In this document: positions 38,657 to 47,903 of the stretch, one piece after another
Position numbering within the stretch: position 1 is the stretch's first letter
Layout of the letters: each line of letters starts with the position of its first letter
Origin: Heterotrichella gracilis
Lineage: Eukaryota; Sar; Xanthophyceae; Tribonematales; Xanthonemataceae
DNA length: 64,000 nucleotides
NCBI GenBank assembly: GCA_032358255.1
Contig: JAULBX010019743.1
Coordinates: forward strand, 17,312 to 81,311
Direction: 5' to 3'
Made by a program: the position numbers and the translations under genes
Notes under the pieces: model-generated
Databases searched by the model: none
Told to the model about the DNA's origin: nothing
What the model saw: the letters and a program-made list of their open reading frames with translations, nothing else

Positions 38657-39447
38657 CAAGGGTGGGGGGTGAGGAGTGGGGAGCCCTAGTATAGGGTTTT
38701 GGGGGGCGGAGCACTGTAGGATAGGGTATTACACTCAGGGGAGGAACCCAGGGGAGGAAACTAAGGACAGGGTGTCTGGTGCAGCAGTGCCACGGAAGCA
38801 GTTTTAACCCTAGGGTAGGGTATCAGTAGCAGGAGGAGAATGCTAGGGTAGGGTAGTGGCGCAGCTGGTGGTGGTGGTCACGCCCCACTGGTGACTAATA
38901 TTATTAACGGTATGGGGAAATTAGCTTTGTTTTTTTGCACTTTGTCATTGCGTGGTTTTCTGGCTATGCGCTACTGCTATTGGTGCATCTCTGGGAAATG
39001 ATAAAGAGTACCCACATTGCTCCGTTGACGGTTGCTACTTCAAGTGGTCCTGTAATGGTTGCATCGTAACTGCGAAAGATGCATGCATGCATGTTTATGC
39101 ATGCATAGATGGACGGCAGAGCCCAGGACAGTCGGGGGCGCGGATGGCCCACTGCGCCACTGAAAGCGTAGTAGCGCTGCTATTCTCCAGTCTTGTGAAG
39201 GTATGTAGGCTAAACCCTCAAACACTCCCCACAATCGCCCTAGCACTTTTTGCCTTTCTTTGGTTTCAGAGGCTGCTTGTCGTACAGACGGAGGGGCAAC
39301 CTGTGACCTAATAATACGCCATATATGCGCATGGTGCCTCTACCCCTCAATATCAGCGTATTGAACGCTTGTATATATCACCCGCACTTGAGCACGCACT
39401 GGCACGCACGCACGCACTCCGCACGCTGTGCAATGGCTTTGTCCGCG
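38657..39447 (+). promoter_or_regulatory. Spacer and upstream element of copy B
   Basis: Contains TAGGGTA-rich sequence, a GATGCATGCATGCATG...TTATGCATGCATAG palindrome (39079-39107) and a GTATATATCACCCG box (about 39370-39383), matching elements upstream of A, C and D. Confidence 0.5.
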
Positions 39448-42400
39448 ATGGCTCGCTGCGTTGCACGCACCCCCGTCTTAAGCTTGGCACGAGCCCCGTG
39501 TCAGCACGCAAGGCCACTGCAAGACCTCTTCACGCCAAAACCCACAGTACAGCGCCCTCCTGGTTGCTCCACAGCTACCCACAGCGAGGCCAACCCCTGC
39601 CCACCCTGCCTAGGCCACGGCCAGTCAAGGGGGGTACCCGCAGGCTTGTCTGCACAGCCAGCGCGAGCCAAGGAGACCGGGGTTCTGCAGTGCTTACATC
39701 CATCAAGGTACTGGAGGCGCGCGTGGAAGGCTGTAGTCCGCTGGACGCATATATCTGAATGCATGCATAACAATAGGACGTATTCGGGGCATAACAAAAA
39801 CATAGTGCTTGCGTAATGCACCGAAGCGGCGGTGGAACCTCTCACGTGCCTTGTTTCTATCTACTTTCTCTAGTTTCCTGGCTGATATACCATGCTCGCT
39901 CTTCAGCTGCAAACTGGCACGGTGCCTTCATCGCACCCAGTACCCTCTGGTCCCGTCCCCCACCTCTACACGCCGTTCCCCCGCTCGGGGTGCACTGCAC
40001 CTGTTGGATGTTTGCAAAACACCATCCCCCCTTTACCCTTTCTCACCTCTGATTGTGAGGTCCCTTCTAGTCTCGCCGCTGCCCACTCTCCCCCAGCCTC
40101 CCAGTGCTAGCATACACCCCCTTGACTCTAAACCCTAAAACCCTTGCTTACACCACCACTTCCCCTTCCTCCCAGGCCATCCTCATTGTGGCTGGATTTT
40201 ACGCCAATTTTTACACCTTGTTCTGGATGGCGTGAGTGTGGTCGTGGTCGTGGTATACTTGGCCGCTGCTGCTGGTGAGAGGAATCCTAAACCCTAAACC
40301 CTAAACCCCAATATGGATGGCGGCGACGGGGTCGTGGTCAGGGTATACTTGGCCGCTGCTGCTGGTGAGAGGTACCCTAGACCCTAAAACCCAATATGGA
40401 TGGCGGCGACGGGGTCGTGGTCAGGGTATACTTGGCCGCTGCTGCTGGTGAGCTCGAGGTGTATATACCTCGAGGGCATACCCTGGACCTTGAAACACAA
40501 CCCTCACAAGCCTAAAACTTAGGGAACCTAATCCAAGGAACAGATCCTGGGTGAGTACTCCTAGTGGGTGGCTGGGAGTGGTGGGGGCGCTGCTGGCGAG
40601 GGGCCCTAATTAGTTTCTTCACACGAAAAACCTTTAACCCTAGGGGAGCCCATACAAGGGGTGAAACCCTAAACTCTAGGGGAGCTGTTACACGTGAGTA
40701 CCCTACACTCTGTCCGCACATTATCCCTCATGCAAGGGACTGGTGGGGACAGTCCAACGAGTGGCCATGCCAGATGGAATTCTTGGTGACTGAAATTGCA
40801 AATTCAGCAAATTTGGAATTCCTGGTGACTGAATTTGCTCGGACAGGGTGGGGAATTTCTGGTAACCTTCCCTCTCAGCCCCCACAATATGCATACGCCA
40901 CACATCAAGTTGGTTTTTTGAAGTATACTCAGGTTTTGGACAAGATACCGCGCAATACCTGCTTGCACGTGGCATGCACACGAATTCAGGTGCAGGGCCC
41001 ATGTACACAACACAGGGGCGCGTCACCAGGGGTATGGTTTAGGGTTTTAGGGTGAAGCACAGAGCCATGTGAGCAATACCACATGTACCCTTGGCGGCAG
41101 TTGTTAGATACCTTGTGTTGCCCATGAGCCCTAGATTTGAACCCTAGATTTGAGGCGAGGGGCCAATCGTTTAGGGCCCTTTTGTTCCTGCAGGGTTGCG
41201 TGGTCTGTGGTACGGACATGTTTTCACCCATAGCGGGCATAGAGGACTCCCCAGTCACCCCCATCCCCCCTCCCCTCCCAGCACCCCCCAAGATAGTCCC
41301 CACCCTGTCCCTGGATGGAACACAACGAGTCGTTCTGGAGGTGAGTGAGTGTACTTCCCCACCTTCCACATGCCATCCCACCATACATCACCCGCCATCC
41401 CCGCTTCTACCTACCCGCCAAGGCATTTTGGTGGGCCAGGAAGCCATAGTTTTAGGGTTTAGGGTTTGGGGTTTGGGGTTTTACTTAGCCTGGCTCCCTG
41501 CCGCACCCCACCCCACAGCCTACCCCCAGCTGACTCTGGGTAATGGTAGTATAACTAGACAGCACACTGAACCCTAACCACTCAAAACCCTAAGCACCCT
41601 GAACCCTAAGCATCCTGAACCCTAAGCACCCTGAACCCTAAGCACCTTGAACCCTAGGCACCGTCAACTTAACGCACCCTGAACCCCAAGCACCTTGAAC
41701 CCTAAGCAGTACTACCATGGCTACTGTATTATCCTGATACTATAATTGTCCCAATCCTGAACACCTAAACCCTTAACAGGGCAACTTGCCCATTGCGGCA
41801 CCTGGCTGCTGGGTACGTGATCCAAACGGGGACCTGAAATCCTCATGACAATGTAAACCCTTGCATTGCTCCCTTGGCATATACTATGGGCCGCGATGTA
41901 ACCCCCCTGTTACCCCATGGCTGTATTTGGACCCTTTTTGTGTAAATGGATATGCCGACCATAGCCTGGGAGCTAGCATTGCACAAAAGGTTATCTGACA
42001 TCGACTTGCAAACTTTGAATTCTTGACCAGTACCTCAACCCATCCGTACACCCCGCCTGCCTCTGCACCGACCACCTCATCCCGTGCACCCCCCTCCCTG
42101 GTCTACAGGTTGTGTTTGAGGACCCTTCCGGCAGCCAGGTGTATGCCCCCACACTGGTGCCCTGCGCGCGCCTGGCTGGGTGTGGGGGCACAATGGATCT
42201 CGATGCGCTGGTGATCGGCCTCGATGCGCTGCCACCTGGCGCTGCGTTCGAGCTGCACATGGAAGATGCGGCGGCAGGTGACACTCTAAAACCTTTAACA
42301 TCAAGTGAAACCCTGCGACGCCAGGTGCACGCCATCCCCTGCGCCACCTGTCAGGTGGGACCCTAAGCCGTGTACCCTGCGCTGGTGGTTCATATTGGGG

Positions 42401-43204
42401 AAGTGCGTACCGTATGCGACCCGACTGGGGAGGGCGGTGAGCGGGTGCAACACCAAACTCTAAACCCTAAAACCTGGCATCTGCTGGTGCAACCAGGCGC
42501 TGCGCAGTGGAGGGCGCGGTGGTGTACCCTAGCCCAAAGCCCATACCCTACACATGAACCCTAAATACCAGCCCCAAGCGGCCACCTTGCGGTGGCGGTG
42601 GAGGGTGGAGGGTGCCGTGCCCATGGTGGGGGTGGGGCCGCAAGGTGCATGTGGTAGGGCTTTGCGCTGTGATCATGCAGCATGCGTGTGTGTGGATGGG
42701 ATCCTGCCCGGGGGGGGCGCTTCCCCACGCACGTCATGGGGCAAAGGAGCTGCCCCTCGTCCTTATGCAGTATTCAGGATCTAGGGTTCGTGTATTTAGG
42801 GTTTAGGGTTCAGGTTTTGAGGGGCGAAGGAGCTGCTCCTTCTTGCAGACATGTGAATGTGGAGAGTTTAGGTTTGTAGGGTTCAGGGTCCTGGGTACAG
42901 GGTTCAGGGTTTCGCCTGTACCTGTACCCATTGGAGTCAGCACTAAGCCAGCTTCCGGAAGGAGGACACATCAGTAACTGTATATCTGTGCCTCTGTAGG
43001 GTGCGGGCCTGTGTTTGTAGCCTTTTAGGGTTGTAACTCTCAACTTGAGAGCTAAAGCCGTCCCCTACTTCCCCCCATGCAGGTGGCGCCAAGTCAGCGT
43101 CTGGAGGCGGTGTGCGCCACCAGCTGTACCCAGGGAGTGAGGATGCGGCTGCGTTGGCAAGCAGGGCGGGACGCCTGGTGGTGGTGGTCACGGGGCAGGA
43201 GTGA
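39448..43204 (+). CDS. Tandem family copy B, probably damaged
   Basis: The last two exons (42109-42277 and 43083-43204) match copy A in length (169 and 122 bases) and phase and read PTLVPCARLAGC, LDALVIGLDALPPGAAFELH, SASGGGVRHQLYPGSEDA. A Pro-rich exon 41194-41340 (VCGTDMFSPIAGIEDSP, ending VVLE) matches exon 3 of A. In exon 1 (39448-39707) the MARCVARTP start is out of frame with the conserved SARKATARPL...RRLVCTASASQG part: 53 bases separate them instead of 48 (A, C) or 45 (D). Either an upstream ATG in the second frame (39369) is used or the copy is frameshifted. The membrane exon lies in the minisatellite region and I could not join it in phase. Confidence 0.5.
40190..40450 (+). repeat. 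Minisatellite carrying a donor site in copy B
   Basis: Three units of about 95-115 bases. Each holds GGATGGCG, GTGGTC(G/A)(T/G)GG, GTATACTTGGCCGCTGCTGC and TGGTGAG, and the units are separated by CCCTAAACCCTAAA tracts. Each unit ends in a GTGAG donor, so it is a multi-copy donor-side echo. Confidence 0.85.
41572..41712 (+). repeat. CCCTAAG-type minisatellite in copy B
   Basis: About nine imperfect copies of the 15-base unit CACCCTGAACCCTAAG in a row. The unit contains a telomere-like CCCTAA core. Confidence 0.88.
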
Positions 43205-43802
43205 TGCGAGGGGGTTAAGGTCTAGGGCGGGGTTAGCAGGGTGTGGGGTTTTAGCTAGCTAAAGCTTTACCTGCTAGCCTGCAGTTGGCTAAGTACGTGC
43301 ATTTGCAGTAGTACAGCCAGGTTATAGAGGGTACTGCTGGATTACATGCAATAGGAAATGGAATAAGCCTAGATGGAGGGTGCAAGTGTGCCGGGTGTGG
43401 CAGCAAACCCTTGCATAGGGTTTCAATGGCAGCGATTTCTATGGTAGGGTACTGGGGCAGGCGCACCTTGTGTACGCTTGCCAGAAAGGGTAGGGCGAGT
43501 GGTAGTTGTGGATGGCACAGTGGATTTTGGCACAGCGGTGGCACTGGAGGAAATGCCTAGGTTAGGGTATCAACGACACCCTAGGGTTTGCGAGCCCACA
43601 AACTGGGCGTGTACTATATATAGGACCGTGTGCAAAGGGTAAAGACACTGATTAGATAACGATTACTTGCTTTGTTCTGCTTATAGGCGCTAGCTGCTTC
43701 AGGTGGCTTTGTAAAAGTTGCGACTCAACTGCGACCTCAATAGCGGCGTATTGAACGCGCTTGTATATCACCTGGCCTGCGATGTATCGCTGCACTCCCC
43801 AT
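43205..43802 (+). promoter_or_regulatory. Spacer and upstream element of copy C
   Basis: Contains GGCGCTAGCTGCTTCAGG (about 43688-43705) and GCGTATTGAACGCGCTTGTATATCAC (two shorter blocks within 43745-43771), both also found upstream of other family copies. The ATGCATGC palindrome is absent here. Confidence 0.5.
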
Positions 43803-46211
43803 ATGGCTCGCTGCGGTGCAGTCACCCACGTCTTGTCACGACCCACCATGTCGGCACACAAGGCCACTGCACGGCCTGTATGGGCCAAAACCCATACTAT
43901 AACACCCTCCTGCTTGGTGTACAAGGCCCCTCCGCGAGGCCAACCACTCCCCAACCTGCCAAGGCCCAGGTCAGTCAAGGGGGGTACCCGCAGGCTTGTC
44001 TGCACAGCCAGCGCGAGCCAAGGGGACGATGTAGGCGGTGCAAAGTGGGGTTTTGAAATACCTTCGGTCAAGGTACTGCAGGGCACGCTGGGATGGCGGC
44101 GGTTCGGTGGACGCATATATGCACACACCTGATGGGTCCCCGACCGGATGATAAAACGGCATTGCAAGAAATACAATATCGCCTATAGTAGCTACGTAGA
44201 CAGGCAGGGGCCCCGGGTAACCAATGGTGATAACACTTCGTGTGTTATATCTGGTGCAGGGCATCGACACACCCACTTCCCTCCCCACATCTATTTCCCG
44301 CCCCACGCCCACTTCGCTCCGCTGGAAGCTAGCAAAACTAGACGTTGTGGAGGTGCGCGATCCCCCCACTCACCATCCCCATCCCTCGCACACCATCTGC
44401 CCACCCACCACCCACCATCTACACCATCCCCGGGCCCTCCATTTGTCTTAGTGGGTGCCTTGGTACACCTATTAAAAATGGTAAAGGTATTACTGTGACA
44501 CCTATTCCTTGCCCAAAACCCTTAGGCAATGGTATGATTCGGATGAGGACCCCGGCCACTGGCGCTGGTACTGTGACTAGTCACAACCCTGAACCCTAAA
44601 CCCTAAACAGTATGACCTGCGGGATGTCACGTCTACCACTTGGCAGAACTCCAGGCTTAGGATTTGATCTCCTCTACTGCTGAATATTACTATTTGATCC
44701 AGTGGAAGGGATGAAACCCCTGCATTCGCTTCTTAACTCACCTATCAGCCAGTGTAGATTCTATAACCCTTGGCCCTGCCAGGGTGAACCCGTGTACTAG
44801 GGATCAAGGTATTACATAGTACACGGGTTATAATCTAGTACACGGGTTATAACTTAGTACACGGGTTACAACCAATTGGTATAACACTGTTTGCAACTTG
44901 GGTGCATACCTACCTCTCCTAAGACTTCTTAGCATTAACTTGTATATTTTCTGTTTCCTGCATCTGGGGCGCAATTTGCTCTCTGCGCGCCTCCCCGGGA
45001 TCTTGAACCGTTCCACCCGGGAAATGCCAATGGGTTTGAATGTATTATGGTGGGCTCTTCAACATTTCTCTGTTATATTACTCTGCTCCCCCAACCCCCA
45101 CCCCCACCCAAAAAATGTCATGTATACCCGCGGCAGACGCATCCTTATACACCAAACTGTTGACACAACCACCACCTCCACACCTCCTCCACAACCACCT
45201 CCACCCTCCCCCTCCTTCCCCACCCACCCCCGCAGGTTGCCTTTGAGTGATAGGCCATGCACAGTCAGAGGCAATAGCATCGGATGGCATAACGGGAGTC
45301 AGCACAAATGTATGCGCAGCTGCGCAATGAACGCACATAGTCGATGAGTGAGGTGGAGAAGGAATGCTTTTGCCAATGTTCACCTCCTTCTTGAATGATT
45401 GCCCCCCCTCCGGCAGCCAGGTGTGTGAGCCAACACTGGTGCCCTGCGCGCGCCTGGCTGGGTGTGAGAGCAGCCTCCAGCTTGAGGAGCTGGTGATGGG
45501 CCTTAATGCGCTGCCACCTGGCGCTGCGTTCCAGCTGTACGTGGAGGATGTTGAAGCAGGTGAAACAGGTGGAAATAGGTGAAACCGTAAAACCTAACGC
45601 TGAGCCTAAAAGCATCCCAGCTGCATGGGGAAGACGCAACTAAATCTAGATTTAAGAATATGGTTCCGATGTGTCTTTCCGCAGTGTATTGGGCTGCGTT
45701 ATGTGCTTGAAACTGCCAAAAGCAGGAGGCAACCCTATGCTTGCGAATGGCTCTGTAAGTGATCCTACGTTGAGGTTAATGGGGCAAATTTGGTGCGTGT
45801 TGATCCCAGGCCAAAGCGTAGTAAGTTACATGCAGTCGGGCATATAGCCAAGTCAGCAGTCAGCCTTGCACAAGTTTGGGACTCTCAACTCTATCCTGGC
45901 ATTACATGTACCACGTTTTTAATATTCTTTATCCAAGCCGTAAGTAAAGGCACACCAAGCCTAGACAGGTGTACACCCCCCTTGCAGGGCAGAATTCAGT
46001 AAGTGGTGTGCATCATTCACTGTGTATTAGTGCATTGGAAAGGGCTGAGACTCTTACCCTGCGTTGTCCATTTGCAGACACCCGCTCAGCAAGCGGAGGT
46101 GCGCGTTTCCGGCTGTACTCAGGGTGCGAGGACGCGGCTGCACTAGCCGGCAAGGCGGGGCGCCTGGCGGTGGTGGTCAAGGAGCAGGAGAGTGCAGCAG
46201 CAGAACCCTAG
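43803..46211 (+). pseudogene. Tandem family copy C, interrupted by an inserted segment
   Basis: Exon 1 (43803-44072) is intact: MARCGAVTH start, SAHKATARPVW, RRLVCTASASQG. A shortened exon 3 (44260-44352) ends LDVVE like its relatives. The next exon opens with GTTGCCTTTGAG (45236-45247), then meets TGA; its homologous continuation (PSGSQVCEPTLVPCARLAGC) resumes only at about 45406 and runs to 45559. About 155 extra bases therefore lie inside the exon. The last exon (46078-46211) is open, reads SASGGARFRLYSGCEDA, and ends with an added tail whose stop comes from a CCCTAG unit. Either a pseudogene, or the insert is spliced as a new intron; a GTGATA donor is present but the phase does not work cleanly. 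Confidence 0.55.
44812..44878 (+). repeat. 21-base tandem repeat in copy C
   Basis: Three units of TAGTACACGGGTTATAA(T/C) followed by CT, in an intron of copy C. Confidence 0.85.
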
Positions 46212-46295
46212 GATAGGATTTTAATGGCGCAAGTGCGGCTGCGCTGGTCAGCAAGGCGGGGCGCCTGGTGGTGGTGGTCAAGGGGCAGGAGTGAC
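46129..46295 (+). repeat. Tandem copy of the last-exon end of copy C
   Basis: About 46228-46295 (GCGGCTGCGCTGGTCAGCAA, then GCGGGGCGCCTGGTGG, ending CAGGAGTGA) repeats the coding end of the last exon (46135-46195). The copy is closer to the A/B-type ending (VVVVKGQE, stop) than to the exon it follows, so the C exon has drifted and the copy may keep the older ending. Confidence 0.8.
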
Positions 46296-46859
46296 TCTTG
46301 AGGGGGCGGGAGTAAGGGGAGTAACGTTTTACTTAACCCCAACCGTATGGGGTTAAAGTTTAGGGGTTTGCGAGGATATAATGGCTTGCGTGTTGTGAGG
46401 GATACATGGTTTCAGGGTGTGGGTGGGCTGAGCAGATTCCTAAAGTAGGGTTTCCGCGACGAGCGAGCGGCAGCAAAAGTGTAGGGTAGGGTTTTCAAGG
46501 ACACAGAGGTGACATCAAAACCCTGGGAAAGGGTTTCAGTGGCATTGGGAACCCTTTATAGGCAGAGTAGGGTTCGAGGTGTGCGGACTAGTAGCAACCC
46601 TTGCCAAGGGTTTCAGTGGCAGCGAATTCACAGTCCAGGGGCCAGGCACCTTATGTGCACTCGAAAGCAAGGGCTGGTCAAGTGGCAGTTGTGGTCGGGA
46701 TAGTGGATTTTTGTGCAGCGTTGAACCTGTGGGAAATGCCTAGATGAGGATATCAGTGACACCCTAGGGTTTGTGGGGCCGGGGTGAGTCGCCAGTGGCC
46801 ACCCTAGGACCGTATGCAAAGAGCCAGTTATGATAAAAGTTAACATATAGTGCCCAAAT

Positions 46860-47580
46860 GGTTACGTTGACATCTGCTAGCTGCTTCAGTTGTGCTGTAA
46901 CGATTGCATCCTACCTGCGAAAGATGATGCATGCATGTTTATGCATGCATACGACGGACGGCAGATAGTGGCAAAGCCAGGACAGACAAATACGAGGTTA
47001 CCCACTGCGCTCGCATCTGGCAACGCCCATGTTTTTGAAGGTATACAACCGAAACGTTTGCAATTGGTGCTTTTTATCATATTTCTTTGGTTTCTGAGGC
47101 AGCTTTGCAGTGGTACCGAGGGACAAAAAACTAACACGCTATATATGCGCAAGGTGCCGGTGTCCAGTAACTTGTGCCAGTGCTGGGTCCCTAAACTGCA
47201 CCTTAATAGTGGGGTATTGAGCGCTTTTGTATATCACATCGCACGTGAGCATTGGTCTGGTCTGCGATGGCTCGCTGCGTTGCAGTCAGCCCCTTGGCCC
47301 TAGCCACCACGTCAGCTCACAAGGCCACTGCACGGCCTTTCTGCAGAACCCATATTACAACACCCTTCTACAAGCACCCACAGCGAGGCCAGCCACTGCC
47401 CAGACTGCTCAGGCCACGGCCAGTCAAGGGGGGTACCCGCAGGTTTGTCTGCACAGCCAGCTCGAGCCAAGGAGGCGGTGTAGGCGGTGCAGCGTGCCAT
47501 CGTGCATGCCATGGGAATGGGGTACATCTGCGCGCCCAATACGACGCGGTTGAGATGGTGAAGGGTTTGGGGCAAAACCA
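46860..47580 (+). pseudogene. Family remnant D: upstream element and transit-peptide exon only
   Basis: Carries the GCTAGCTGCTTCAG box, the GATGCATGCATG...TTATGCATGCATAC palindrome (46926-46951), a GTATATCAC box, and an open first exon from ATG 47267: MARCVAVSPLALATTSAHK, RPFCRTHITTPFYK, RRFVCTASSSQGGG. No membrane exon or C-terminal domain follows before the gelsolin gene starts at 47904. It is a 5'-only duplicate. It could still be transcribed from its own promoter. Confidence 0.6.
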
Positions 47581-47903
47581 GTGAATTTTACTGTGGCTCA
47601 ACATCGGAGTGTGTGGTATACCGCCTCTCTCTGGAGTTTTATTGGACTGGCCCAGGCTTATTCATGTGCATCAACCACACCGGGCTCTGAAACCAGCCAT
47701 AGCGCTGCCTGATACATGCCCCGTACCCAACTGACGATGTGCCTGATTAACTCATGCCTCCTTGCTTTGATGTAATCTGGCATCCACCGCACGCTTGTAT
47801 TGCCGACTATTAAGGTGGATCGCCGCTGGGAACAGCCAGCGCCAAAAGTACTCCAAAAGTACCGTCCTTGCTGTCTCAGCACATTGTGGTACAAGGTGTT
47901 GCT

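Noticed and set aside
41572-41712. CCCTAA-rich array read as an internal telomere
   Set aside because: The unit is 15 bases with a non-telomeric half, and genes continue on both sides; it is an intronic minisatellite.
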